Part shown: positions 13,419 through 25,025 of the stretch, piece by piece
Position numbering within the stretch: the first letter of the stretch is position 1
Layout: each line of letters opens with the position of its first letter
Source of the DNA: Topomyia yanbarensis
Taxonomy: Eukaryota > Arthropoda > Insecta > Diptera > Culicidae
DNA: 64,000 nt
Assembly (NCBI RefSeq): GCF_030247195.1
Contig: NC_080672.1
Span: 387,827,037-387,891,036 of the forward strand
Reading direction: 5' to 3'
Notes under the pieces: generated by a model
The model's input: the letters and a program-made list of their open reading frames with translations, nothing else
Told to the model about the DNA's origin: nothing
Databases searched by the model: none
Translations under genes and position numbers: made by a program

Positions 13419-13920
13419 TTACTTGTCATCAGTCTTACTTGGCATCTGCTTGTTCATTTGTGGAGCTGGTTGTTGATTTGGAAGGACTAGGGACAGTCTT
13501 CGTTGAGTGAGCGCTACCTGGAAAGAAGCTACTGTTCGGACAACTGTTTGTGATGTAGCAGAAGATGTTGAAGATTGCAGGTACAGTCGAAGCATTGTTC
13601 TTAGCAGATTCCGCTCAGGGTTTCCATGGATGTGCCATCTGATTTCAGAATTGGCACGTAGGAATCTGTCTTTGATAAGCGCATAACGTAGTTTGCGCAG
13701 TTTTAGTTTCATTTGTTTTGAATTATAGAGTCAGGTATGAAAAAACAGGTTGGATTCCATTTCTCCGTTTTGCGGCATAAATTTTGAAATTGGCTTACGG
13801 GGAAAACGTGGTACCAAATAGTATAGTAGTATCTCCATATTATTTCATACTCACGAGAATTTTAATTCCAGAGTTGTCATTATCAACTAGGTGTTTTGGG
13901 GTATGCTGAGAAGCGAAAGT
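13419..13920 (-). pseudogene. Second decayed ORF1 fragment related to 10818-11430
   Basis: The minus-strand text near 13890 reads KHLVDNDNSGIKI, matching the KHVVESDNVGIKI of the fragment at 11.4 kb, and the following ATGCCGCAAAACGGAGAAATGGAATC block (13790-13760) also parallels it. The open piece 13712-13419 is Arg/Leu-rich and ends SKTDDK. It is likely a separate copy of the same retrotransposon family. I do not recognise the N-terminal domain. Confidence 0.4.
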
Positions 13921-14017
13921 ATTGGACCGAGGAAGCGCTTTTTCATCAATTTTATCTCTAACGACAAGAGCGACCTTTTTATTAACGACTAAGAGTGAGG
14001 CATTTTTTTCTTTTTAT

Positions 14018-14284
14018 GATGTAACGACATTCAATTAGCAAGGGACTGGAAGATGTGAAGTATTTTCAATATTAAGAGCCATATCGTCACTAGATAACCC
14101 TTTGTCTTCTACCTGAACTCTGACTTCTATCTACCATCAGAATATTTTAGCATTTTTATCAAATGCGAATCACCTGAGTCTGCGGCATACCCAGAAAAGC
14201 GTAAAGTAACTTTCGACAGCATAAAGTGCCAAGTCACTTTACACTCCAGTCACTTGCTAATTGAATGTCGTTACAGCATGATAA
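14018..14284. repeat. Short inverted repeat element
   Basis: About 40 bp at 14018-14062 (containing GTAACGACATTCAATTAGCA) is repeated inverted at 14238-14284. A further direct copy of the right arm and its flank (CTTGCTAATTGAAT..., then AGCAACGTTTCTTTGTTC) lies at 22303-22372. Probably a small foldback element or retrotransposon edge. Confidence 0.5.
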
Positions 14285-14420
14285 CAGCAACGTTTCTTTG
14301 TTCTTGAGTCAAGGCAAAGTTAGAAACTTCTGCTCCGATAGTCAGACTGCAATAGCTCAGACAAATAAGGTTCAAGCTAGTGATCGCGTGCCAAACCTAA
14401 ATCAAAAAATTAAGATGTGT

Positions 14421-14656
14421 CAAGACTATATACCTTGAGTGGGTGCCCGGACATTCCGATGTTACTGGAAATGAATGAACTGACGAATTGGCCAGGACAG
14501 GTGCAGCGATTGACTTCGTTGGTCCTGAGCCTGCTCTGCCAATTTCAACAAGTTGGATAAGAGAAAAAATACGGTTCTGAGCTTCGTCTGTGCACCGCAA
14601 TTACTGGAGAAATTTACGAACGTGTCGCCAAACAAAGATGTTTTTAAAGAACAACC
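14421..14656 (+). pseudogene. Decayed non-LTR RNase H C-terminal segment (Loa/R1-like)
   Basis: The plus-strand translation reads W-V-P-G-H-S-D-V-T-G-N-E, one stop, then TDELARTGAAIDFVG and PALPISTSWIREKI, a typical RNase H tail of Loa/R1-type retrotransposons. Stops and a frame change show it is dead. The frame would continue after the foldback insertion at 21819, where the C-terminal region resumes. Confidence 0.65.
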
Positions 14657-15001
14657 GTGCCCAGTAGAGTGACAGGATAAAAATGACCCCTATCGGCCCA
14701 CCCCTGATTAGATTCTTAGTCCCACCAGGAGTACTTGCACCAAATTTGAAGCAAATTAGACAAGTCTAGCTACCGGACCAACGTGCCTGAAGTTTGTATG
14801 TGATTTTTCGACAATTTACATGGAGAAAACCCACTAACTCGCATTTTTGCCGCTAGGTGGCATTGTATGTATCGTATTATCACTGTAAGTGAAAATAAGA
14901 AAGGTAATTTAATTGTCTACAACTTTGTCGAAGACTGCTAGTGAATCCGGCTTTGCTAAAAGAAGTTATTAAACTTTTAACGAAGTGATTTTTTTTTTTT
15001 T

Positions 15002-15309
15002 CATAAAACGTTTATTTGACACGGCATTTGCAAAAGCTTTTTTACGCCGGGGTTTTTGTTTACATAACATGTTACAAAGGTTCTTAAGACTATCACGTTA
15101 TAAAAAAAATCACTTTCTAATGCTAACACTGAGGATAATCATCATTTTGAATGTTTTTAATTATACTCTATTTTCTTGAATTTCATTGTAAACCTATTGA
15201 TAGTTTTTCTGTAATCTTTGTTTATTTTTTCTTTATTTATATCGTTTTATCTAACTTAACTAACTGCGAAGAAATCTAAATTGTTTGTGGGTAGCAAGGG
15301 GAAAAAAAA
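15002..15309 (-). other. 3' UTR of the I-clade element
   Basis: AT-rich sequence between the ORF2 stop and the poly(A) tail. It probably contains the RNA end recognised by the element's own RT. No conserved coding frame. Confidence 0.7.
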
Positions 15310-18300
15310 CTAGAAACATTGTGGGGATAATTGTATTTGAATATTTATTGTTTTCAGGAAATGATAAATATGGCTCATGTATGTAAGATCTCGTAAAGCG
15401 AGAATATCACGAACAGGTACATAGGGTGGTTTTCTTCTGGCTCGTAAGGAGTCTATTAATTGGGATCTGGCTTCACGATATTCAGTGCAAGACCAAACAA
15501 CATGTTCAATGTCTTCGTAACCCTCTCTGCAAGCACATTGATTATCTTCTGCGATCCCAATACGGCGAAGATGCGCATTCAACGTATAATGGTTGGACAT
15601 GAGTCTAGACATCACGCGAATGAAGTTTCGACTTACATCCAACCCTTTGAACCATGCCTTCGTTGATACTTTAGGGATAATTGAGTGCAACCACCGTCCC
15701 AGATCTCCATTGTCCCATGATGTTTGCCAACTAGTAAGCGTCCTCTGACGAGAAGCGCTATAAAATTCATTGAAGGCAATAGGTCTTTCATAGATGTCAC
15801 CGTCCAGCGCCCCTATTTTGGCTAAATTATCTGCTCTCTCATTACCCGGTATGGAGCAATGAGCGGGAATCCACACTAAGGTAATTTGATAAAATTTATT
15901 TGTTAATTTAGTTAAGTATTCTCGTATCTTCTTCAAAAAGAACGGAGCGTGATTATCAAGCTTTAATGAGCGTAGTGCCTTAATTGTGCTGAGGCTATCT
16001 GTGAGGATGAAATAATGGCTCGGAAGTAAAGTATCAATGATTTCCAGACTATAGTGAACTGCTGCTAGTTCGGCTGTATAAACGGAGGCAGGTTCTGCAA
16101 GCTTGAAAGAGATCGAGGTGTTATTGTTGAAAATACCGAACCCAGTGGCCTCATTGATTCGTGACCCATCAGTGTAGAACATTTTATGGCAGTCAATGTG
16201 TTGGTATTTACTTATGAATATTTTAGGGATCTCCAGAGAGCGCTGGTGATCCGGAATTCCACAAATTTCCTCTTGCATGGACGTGTCGAAAAATAAAGTG
16301 GAATCGGGAGTATCTAGTATATTAACACATGTCAGAACATAACTAGAAGGCGTTATTTCTTGTGACATGTGATTGAAGTACACTGTCATGAATCTGGTTT
16401 GGGATTGAAGCTCGACAAGTCTTTCGAAATTTTCAATTACAAGTGGATTCATAACCTCACATCGTATAAGTAAACGAGAGGAGAGATCCCAGAATCGATC
16501 TTTTAAGGGAAGAACTCCCGCTAGAACTTCAAGACTCATCGTATGTGTCGATTGCATGGAACCTAAGGCGATTCGTAAACGATACTGTATTCGTTCCAAT
16601 TTAATAATGTGAGTGTTTGCAGCTGAACGGAAACAGAAGCACCCATATTCCATTACTGAAAGTATCGTTGTTTGATACAATCTTATCACGTCACTTGGAT
16701 GAGCACCCCACCAAGATCCGGTTATTGTTCGGAGAAAATTTATCCTTTGTTGGCACTTCCTTATCAGATACCTAATGTGGCCTCTCCATGTACCTTTAGA
16801 ATCGAACCAAATTCCGAGATATTTAAAGGTCATGACTTGGGCTATCGTTCTACCAACCAACTGAAGCTGAAGCTGAGCTGGATCACGCTTCCTTGAAAAA
16901 ACAACCAACTCTGTTTTCTCCGTAGAGAAATCGATGCCTAACTTCAAAGCCCAACTTGATAAATTATCCAAACTATCTTGCAGTGGTTGTTGTAAATTTA
17001 TGGCTTTTGGTCCTGTAACAGAAACCACGCCATCATCTGCAAGTTGCCTTAGAGTGCATGGGCTGACAATACAATTATCAATGTCATTCACGTAAAAATT
17101 GTAGAGAAGAGGGCTTAAACAAGAACCTTGTGGGAGGCCCATGTAACTTATTCTGAATGTTGCCAAATCGCCATATGAAAAATGCATGTGCTTTTCTGAC
17201 AATAAGTTGTATAAATAATTATTTAATATTGGTGAAAGACCACATTGATGTAGTTTCTCTGAGAGAACATCAATGGAAACACAGTCGAATGCTCCTTTTA
17301 TGTCTAAGAACACAGACGCCATTTGTTCTTTTTTTGCGTAAGCTAGTTGGATTTCTGACGAAAGTAGCGCCAGACAATCATTCGTTCCCTTTCCCCTCCG
17401 AAAACCAAACTGGGTATCTGATAGCAAGCCGTTCGCCTCAACCCAATTGTCGAGTCGTCGTAGGATAATTTTTTCCAACAATTTCCTGATACAGGATAGC
17501 ATTGCAATCGGTCTATACGAGTTATGGTCGGAGGCTGGTTTTCCCGGTTTTGGAATGGCGATAACTCTCACTTGTCTCCAGTCGTGCGGGACTATGTTCT
17601 GCTCAAGAAGCTTATTGAATAAATTCAACAAGCGTCTTTTTGCTAGGTCAGGCAGATTCTTCACCAAGTTGAATTTAATTCTGTCTGGACCCGGAGCATT
17701 ATTGTTGCATGAGAGGAGTGCAATTGAAAATTCCATCATTGTCAAAGGCGAATCAATGGAATCGTTACTTGTGGGAGCATCGCGAATGATTTTCTGCGCA
17801 GGAGCAGAATCTGGACAAACTTTCTTGGCAAAATTAAATATCCAGCGATTCGAAAAATCTTCGCTTTCATTAGTTACGTTTCGATTCCTCATGCTTCTGG
17901 CTGTGTTCCAAAGAGTACTCATTGATGTCAACGAAACGTCTCCAATAACTAGACTTTTTGGCATGACGGAGACTGTCAAATTTGTTTTGTAAAATCGAAT
18001 AATTTTCAAAGTTTGCATGTGTACACCCTTTCCGTTTCATAATTTCTTTGTAAGCAACTTGTTTAGCTTCATATGCATCCGAGCACTCTTTGTCCCACCA
18101 GGGATTAGGAGGCCGGCTGTTCATTATCATGCCAGGATTGCATTTCGTTTGGGTTTGTTCTGCTGCTTCAATAATCAAACCCGCTAGAAATTCATATTCT
18201 TCGGTAGGTGGTAGCTCTTCCGTCGAAACAAGAGAAGTGGAAATTAAAGATTGGTATTTTTTCCAATCAATATTTCGTGTCAAGTCATAAGGGACATTGA

Positions 18301-19003
18301 TTGAATTCGTGAGGCCTAATTCACTGTTAATTGAAATAACGACTGGCAAATGATCGCTGCCGTGAGGATCAGGTACAACCTTCCACGTGCAATCTAACCG
18401 AAGTGATGTCGAGCATAGAGATAGATCCAATGCACTTGGTCGTGCGGGTGGTCTGGGAATGCGTGTTGCTTCGCCTGTATTTAAAACTGTCATATTGAGC
18501 TCGTCACAAACATTGTATATCAAAGAGGATCGATTATCATTGAAGAGGGAACCCCACAATACTCCGTGCGAGTTGAAGTCTCCCAGTATCAGCCGCGGAG
18601 CAGCCATGGATTCCACTACCTCAAAAATCTGACGTTGTCCAATTTGAGCTTTGGGAGGTATATATATAGAAGCGATAGACATGTCTTTGCCTTTAATATT
18701 CGTTTGGACAGCTACAGCCTCAATGCCCGCAAACAAGGGGATGTTAATTCTATAGAAAGGATAGCACTTTTTAATTCCTAGAAGCACTCCTCCATATGGG
18801 GTGTCTCGGTCTAGGCGAATAATGTTGAAATCATTCAAGTTGAAATTGATGTTTGAGGTAAGCCATGTTTCACATAAAGCAAAAGCATCGCATTTCAAAT
18901 TATGTAGCAAAATTTTTAAGGAGTCAATTTTAGGTATGATACTTCTGCAATTCCACTGTGAAACAGTGATGGAATCTTTCATTGGAGGAGGTGAATTACC
19001 CAT
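15310..19003 (-). pseudogene. I-clade ORF2: endonuclease, reverse transcriptase, RNase H; one frameshift
   Basis: The polyprotein that nicks target DNA and copies element RNA at the nick. ATG 19003 lies inside the end of ORF1. Endonuclease motifs (about 18950-18300): QWNCRS, CETW, LGDFNSH, ALDLSL and GSDHLPV, all with their catalytic residues. RT (about 17600-16900) has IPKPGKP, YRPIAML, FGFRRGKGT, FLDIKGAFD, GLPQGSCLSP and the catalytic LADDGVV. RNase H (about 16190-15800) keeps FYTDGS, AELAAV, LTDSLS and GNERADNLA. The C-terminus has a CXCX8HX4C motif near 15530-15480. The endonuclease frame and the RT frame differ: a small indel, probably a deletion, near 17928 breaks the ORF just after SYWRRFVD. 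Stop at 15312-15310. Confidence 0.9.
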
Positions 19004-20324
19004 TGAAAGATACAATCGCTGCAAGGATGGGCCATTGAGCAATCAGCTGTTCTAAAAATGTTCTAATTGTTGGGAGGAACGCTGAAAGTATACTTTTTAG
19101 TGGTTCAGAAATATTGAATGCTTTGAAAATCCAATCAACAATTTCAGAAAATTTCAATAAACCTATCCCTGGTTGAGGCTCGGAGGAAGTTGAAGTTTTA
19201 TTATTTCCAGTAATGGTGTTCTGTTTGGATTGTACATTACCAAAACCGGGAGGGACTGGTTTCGGTATTGCATCGGAATTCTTTAGCTTTGGCCGCAATT
19301 TATTTGTTGGAGGAGAAATTTTAAGGCCCTTGCTTGGCAGTTTGGGAAAAGAGGATTGTTTTCTTTTCCTGGATCCTCTAGGTAAAACAAATGATGTACC
19401 TTCGGACGCTTCGTCAGAGTCAGACTCTTTCGGCAATAGAATAGCGTATCTGTTTTCTGGGACCGTGGGTTCAGGAGTAGCATTTTTCAGTATTTCTGCA
19501 TAAGAGCGCTTAGATCTCTCCTTCAAGGATCGTTTAATTTTCTCCTCCCGCAATTTATATATGGGACATGCAAGGAGCTCGTGTGAAGTTTCTCCGCAAT
19601 GTAAACATTTTTCTAAGTTTTTATTGCATGTATCCTCTTGATGAGGCCCCCCACATTTGCCACACCGTACCTTATTGGAACAGTAAGTGGCTGTGTGGCC
19701 AAGCTGTTTACAATTGAGGCAATTCATCACACGAGGGATGAAAAGGCGAACGGGGAGACGAATTTTATTAATGAGAACATGGCTAGGCAAAGCAGACCCA
19801 GCGAAAGTTACACGAAATGAATAGGATGGTCGGTAAACTTTTTTCTCTTCTTCAATTGATACTGAGTACAATTGCTTAACATCGAGTATGTTTACTTTAT
19901 TAAGCAGGGTGTTCTTGAAACAACCAACACCATGCTTAAGTATATCCTAGGCAGTGAGGCTGGGTTCGGAGATGACTCCATCGCATTCTATATCGCGCGA
20001 AAGTATATAAACTTTATATTCACGCGTGAAGAGTTCGCAGGCTACTATCTCGTTAGCTTGTCTAATGTTATCAATGCTAACTCGAAGTTTATCTTTATTT
20101 ACTTTCACGATCTCGGTTACAGCCGAAAATCGTGAAGTCAGATCCCGTGCAATTTGCACAAGGTTTAATGGCTTTCCTTTCCGCCTGAAGAAAACCTGCC
20201 AAGGTCCAGAAGACCCTTGGGGGTATAATTTTATTCTAAGGGGAGTTGAGGGAGGGGGATCAGAAGAATTCTGCTCTTGTGAAATGGAGGATTCCATCTC
20301 ACTATCCTCCATCTCGCCTACCAT
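18996..20324 (-). pseudogene. I-clade ORF1 (gag-like) with one in-frame amber codon
   Basis: Nucleic-acid-binding ORF1 that packages the element RNA. It starts at the ATG 20324 (MVGEMEDSEMESS) and runs about 442 codons to TAA 18998-18996. A single in-frame TAG at 19949-19947 interrupts it; the frame is otherwise open across the break, so this is a point change and not a frameshift. The C-terminal half has three zinc knuckles at about 19725-19560: CX2CX4HX4C, CX2CX3HX4C and CX2CX4HX4C. A basic, Ser/Pro-rich region follows. The N-terminal part has an RRM-like stretch (WQVFFRRKGKP) but I could not define its fold. The stop overlaps the ORF2 start by 8 nt. Confidence 0.85.
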
Positions 20325-20429
20325 ACACAGTAAGTAAATTAAATACTAACACTAGCAAAATTATATTAAAATCTACCTGTCCTTCGAAGAGTTGCAGATT
20401 CTCGCTGTCTCCCTCTGTCACGCTCGGGT

Positions 20430-20890
20430 TGAACACAGCGCAACCACCACTACCAAGATGGAGCCGCTGTTTACCTGTGGGTCCAGGGGTATTTCCTTAC
20501 TATGCAGCGTGGCTAGGTACACAAATACACAAAAGCCCGTTTCTGCACTAGCGCAGATGAATAAGTGATGATGAAGCGAGACGCTTCACCAACAAGATGC
20601 AGCTCTGTCTCACTTAGCGCCGACTGTATGCAGCGTAGCCACTACCACCACCAAGGTGGGGCCGCCGCTTACCTGTGGGTCCAGAGGTATTCCCCTGCTA
20701 CGCAGCGTGGCTAGGTACACAAATACTCAAAATCCCGTATCTGCACTAATACGGATGAATGAATGATGATGAAGCGAGCCGCTTCACCAACCAGATGCAG
20801 CTCTGTCTCACTCCGTCGCAAGCGCCGGTTGTATGCAGCGCAACCACTACTACCACCAAGGTGGGGCGCCGCTTACCTGAGACTTCGTTG
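20430..20890 (-). repeat. Tandem ~200-bp monomers in the 5' UTR of the I-clade element
   Basis: Two full units and a partial third lie head to tail upstream of ORF1. The landmark AAGRTGGRGCCGC recurs at about 20453, 20653 and 20858, giving periods near 200 and 205 bp. Units share the blocks CTGTGGGTCCAG, GCAGCGTGGCTAGG, GATGATGAAGCGAG and CAGATGCAGCTCTGTCTCAC. The position in the 5' UTR suggests that each unit carries promoter activity, as in monomer-type L1 elements. That role is inference. Confidence 0.8.
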
Positions 20891-21818
20891 CCTTCGCACC
20901 AACACTCGCTTATCGCGTGGTACCACCACCAAACGACCGCTCTCGCAGCCAACAATCCTGCCTGTCTCCGCACCAACACGGCATCAAACACTGACACAGT
21001 ACACAAACTTCTAGCCTATTCACGGCTTGCACAGCCCTGGTTGCCACAACCAATCAGCAAACACAACCTTTCAAGGCGAAGGCTAAAACTGTTATGATTT
21101 AACGAAGTGATGTCTGAGTCAGTTTTGCATGGGGCCTAGCAGTGCATGCGCTAATACTAACTTTTCAACGGAAAGAGATAGAAATTAGGTGTCTTCTACA
21201 AAGTTGTAGAACAGGCATTTTGTAATAATTCTTCCGAACTTCATGATATACTATCTCTTTTCTATGTAAAGTTAGTGTTGGCGCCCTCTATGCGGTCACA
21301 TTTGGAACTAAAATTTTCCAACCAAAACATAACTCGTATTATGTCTTATAATTCTTCTGAACATACTATTGGGCTAAACCTATCGATTATGTCACAAAAA
21401 TTCATAGTTCGTGGGAATCGAGTACTGATACACAACCATGCACTGCTAGGCCCCATGCAAAACTAACTCAGAGATCTCTTCGTTAAAAGTTTAATAACTT
21501 CTTTTAGCAAAACCGGATTCACTAGCAGTCTTCGACAAAGTTGCTGACAATTAAATTATCTTTCTTATTTTCACTTATAGTGATAATACGATACATGCAG
21601 TGCCACCTAGCGACAAAAATGCGAGTTAGTAGGTTTTCTCCATGTAAATTGTCGAAAAATCCCATACAAATTTCAGGCACGTTGGTCCGGTAGCTAGACT
21701 TGTCCGATTTGCTTCAAATTTGGTGCAAGTACTCTTGGTGGGACTAGGAATCGAATCAGGGGAGGGCCGATTGCGTTTTCAAAAATTCATTATTTTTCTG
21801 GGCAGTCTAGTGCCCAGT

Positions 21819-22120
21819 GATTTAGAAAAATCTGCATTTCTCGTAACTCCACTGCGGCATGCTGACCAGGGTTTTAACCGGCCACTGCAAACTCAATTGT
21901 CATATGGTAACTATTCAGCGCGCTGAGTCTTTTTCATGTGATCTTTGTGAATCCGACAACGGAACCTCGTATCACCTGATATACAACTGCCCAGCAGTAG
22001 CGATTGCGATTTCGAATTTTCGGCTTTACATAGCTGACATCGTGTTTGGACGACTGAAACTCAGACATAATAAAGTTTCTTATCCAGCGTGGTAACGAGC
22101 TTTAGGCTTACTCACAGGCG
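21819..22120 (+). pseudogene. C-terminal zinc-finger segment of the same Loa-like retrotransposon
   Basis: The plus-strand frame gives LTGHCKLN, SCDLCESDNGTSYHLIYNC and then a stop after the 22090s. A GHCxLN motif followed by CX2C..HX4C is the usual C-terminus of this retrotransposon group. With 14421-14656 it forms one decayed gene separated by the nested elements. The downstream stretch to about 22260 is probably its 3' UTR. Confidence 0.6.
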
Positions 22121-23590
22121 ACTACTAACTACTTGTGAACTAAACATACCTGCTGTTTGTTTTTGTGCAGTTATTTTTTACCCTTCCAATTCTACTTCCT
22201 CCCTATTCCTTCTTCTTTCCTACTGCTCGGGAAATGCTGAGAAGACACGGTAGGGCACAAATCCTCGACTGCATACGGGGAACGTGCCATTTGAGCAAAT
22301 TTTCCAGTCCCTTGCTAATTGAATATTGTTACAGATAAGAGCAACGTTTCTTTGTTCTTTAGACAAGGTAGATTAGGTTACTGGTAGTTATCGTTCACTT
22401 TGCTTGCTTGTACCTTGACTCGGGCAGAAATAAGTTCCTTTGTTAAAATTCAAGCTAGATAATTTCTTATCTAGCAGTTTGTGTACGGAATTTCCGAGTA
22501 GACGAATGCCAATAATACCCCCATGGTCATGGCCCAAATTTACCCTTACTGCATCGTGTATTGATAGTATTTGAAAATACCCTACATCTCATATAAAAAA
22601 CATATTTTGGGGTATTTATGGGTTATTCAGTACCTTCTATGATGTTTAGATGGTTACAAAATTACGAACAATATTTATGGTTTTTTGCGGGGCTGCATGA
22701 TGTTTGAGTCCTTGAGAATTAGTTCAGGTTGACACGCGGAAACCTGATTTTCATAAATAGACAACGTAGTCTGAGCAAACAATACATTGCCATGAGCCAG
22801 GGTCTCGAGGCAGAGAATGTCTCGAGGCAGAGAATGTAACGAAGATTACTTTCCGAAACATATTTGCCGAAAGCGCAAAGCCTACTGTTTTTTCCAATTC
22901 TTTTCCAAATATCTTTCTTACGAGTTTGGTCATTTAGAAAGAAATCGTCGAAATCCAAAATCGTCAAAATACATAGTCTTCAAGAACTTAAAATTATCAT
23001 ATATTGAGATATTGAACATATCTCAAAACTAGTTTTTTTCAAACCGTCTTCAACAACGGGAGACACACGAAATGTATCGAAGTTTATTACGTTGATTATC
23101 AATTATTCTACAGATGTATATCCTAATAATATGAACAACTTTTTAGATTAATCTAATTCTGTAGCTACGACATTGAAGATACTAAGTTCACCTAAATAAG
23201 ACATCACTCACAAATAATGATTTATAACTTCGAGATACTTTAAAATATAGATATTTGATCTTTTGTAAGGGTATTTACAAAACAGACTCAACCATATTTC
23301 TCATGTTTCTTATCATATTTTACCTGTTTAAAAATGCAGCAAATATCTCATGTTAAAGGTACTGATCTCTGTAACGATATCGCCAGAATGAAGGTCAAAG
23401 AACGTTCATAAAACTTTTTAGAAGACATCATTGTAGTCACAATTTCACTTTTGGTAAAATGATCACTGTGTATTGGTAGGATTCGACTCTGGCGACTAAG
23501 CTGTGATTGAGGAACGACTTGCGCAAATATTTATTAAAAAAAATCAATTTCATGATGAAACATTTTTTAGAGTTACTGGAGCTGTTAAGT
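22121..23590. other. AT-rich sequence, no supported gene
   Basis: After the Loa-like tail I see only a small direct repeat (CTCGAGGCAGAGAATGT twice at 22802-22837) and no recognisable coding or element ends. Confidence 0.4.
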
Positions 23591-23594
23591 TTGG

Positions 23595-25025
23595 TTCTCG
23601 GGAGGGCTCCCTGTCGGAATCACTTACTACAACTGCAGACGAGACGGGAAATGTAACCAACTGAAACACTGCTTAAAACCATTTGCAGCTGGTCGTGATT
23701 CTGATTGTGATATTTAATAATAATTAAGTGGACGGTACAGATGTGCGGACGTAGGGACGTCACGATCGTGTGTATTGTCGCGAAGGGCTCGAACGTTTGT
23801 ATTTCAACATGTTTGGTCGCGTAGTCGTTTGTATTTTACGTGTGCTAGCGTGTATGTAGCTTTAGCTTTATCAGTATAAATTCGATTTCATAACCGTGTG
23901 GCCATTCGCAAATGCGCGTGTATTCTTGAATGATCTCGCGGACCGTGAATCTGATACTTGATTTTCAGTATACGGTCCAGATGCTAGAAGAGACTGAGTT
24001 TCCCCTTATCACTAGAATTCCCGATCATGAAACTATGAAACGCGTTATCTAGTGCATATAAGCATTAATTTTAATGGTCCAACTGAATGTATGAACCTAG
24101 GTCGCTAGGGCCGAGAGTAGGAACTTCCAGACCTGACCAATTCATGATGGCTCGAACACGGTCCTTTGTATATTCACGCTTATAATTTTATGCTGAAATG
24201 TTCATTATTTTATGCTAAAATAAATAATGCTAAAATGTTCATTTAATCACCGGGGCATTTTCATGTTTACGAGATAGCGGCCCTAGGTGTGCTGAGATGA
24301 TCGCGAAGGATTGATCACGTGGCCGTTTGTATATCGTGTGTGCTACTGTGCATGTATCTTCGCCTGTATATTTCGATTGTAATGGCAAACCGCTAATTTG
24401 AGTATACGGTTCAGACCTAGAAGGGAACAAGTACTCCAATATTTCGAGACTTCTAGTGCATAACTTTTTTTAAAGATCAAGATTGAAGGCATGCACCCCG
24501 ACTCTTAGTACGAAAGGTAGAGACTTCCAGACGTGACCGATTCATGTTCGCGTGGGTTAATAACTTCGTAGGATTTGAATTCGGTTATATAACCGTGTAG
24601 CCGTTCGCATACTCGCGTGTGCTTTTGAATGTTTTCGAGAGCTGTACGGTTCAAATGAAGGAAGAAAGTGAGCTACGCCATCTAACTGGGGTCTACAACT
24701 ATGGCGACCTGGGACTTATTGTTTAATGTATATAAGTTAGGTACTGCTGAGTGGAAGCTCCCGAACGACTATATTTCATGTGTGCGCTAAAAAGAGGTTT
24801 TGTATATTGACACATGAAACCGCGTTTATGAATTCGTAAGTGCTACCACGTTGACTTGATCGCCACGGCGTTTATATGATTGGGAGATCGTGAATGATCG
24901 CGTTTACGGTCAGTTTTGTGATATCGCGAAAGTGTCGAGCGTTTGTATGTTATTGTGTGCGTCCTTTTAATCGTTTTCATATACCCATGCTCTTTCCAAA
25001 GTCGCCGAGCAATAAACAACAAAAG
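23595..25025 (+). mobile_element. CG-rich repeat element, copy 3
   Basis: Same order of blocks as 2925-4690: a left end with GGAGGGCTCCCTGTCGGAATC-like text, GTACAGATGTGCGGACG, tandem units, and a right end with GTCGCCGAGCAA. Same orientation. It gives the best check on the element boundaries, because the flanks of the two copies differ. Confidence 0.6.

Larger units (their letters stand above)
14990..21097 (-). mobile_element. Full-length I-clade non-LTR retrotransposon, 6.1 kb
   Basis: A complete element on the minus strand. It has a tandem-repeat 5' UTR (21097-20325), ORF1 (20324-18996), ORF2 (19003-15310), a 3' UTR (15309-15002) and a poly(A) tail seen as 12-13 T at 14989-15001. It is flanked by a 14-bp direct repeat, TTTAACGAAGTGAT, at 14976-14989 and 21098-21111. 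The uninterrupted target can be read from the opposite arm of the host foldback element near 21440-21490, which confirms both insertion edges. Endonuclease, RT and RNase H in one ORF and a three-knuckle ORF1 fit the I clade. Only two small lesions are seen (a stop in ORF1 and a frameshift in ORF2), so the copy is fairly young but not autonomous as read. Confidence 0.9.
14666..21809. mobile_element. Foldback/long-TIR DNA element, split by the I-clade insertion
   Basis: Inverted arms at 14690-14989 and about 21480-21780 match over some 300 bp with few differences (for example GTCCACCAGGAGTACTTGC against its complement near 21720). The arm continues on the far side of the retrotransposon: 21100-21150 is the inverse of 21440-21490. 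A 9-bp direct repeat, GTGCCCAGT, flanks the whole at 14657-14665 and 21810-21818, a size used by several DNA transposon groups. The original element would be about 1.0 kb. No transposase frame was found inside it, so it is non-autonomous. Confidence 0.8.

Noticed and set aside
17157..17992. Plus-strand frames inside the I-clade ORF2
   Set aside because: Shadows of the RT coding strand.
20746..21097. Open frames of 83-112 codons on both strands
   Set aside because: They lie in the 5'-UTR monomers and the start of the I-clade element and have low-complexity Arg/Thr-rich translations.
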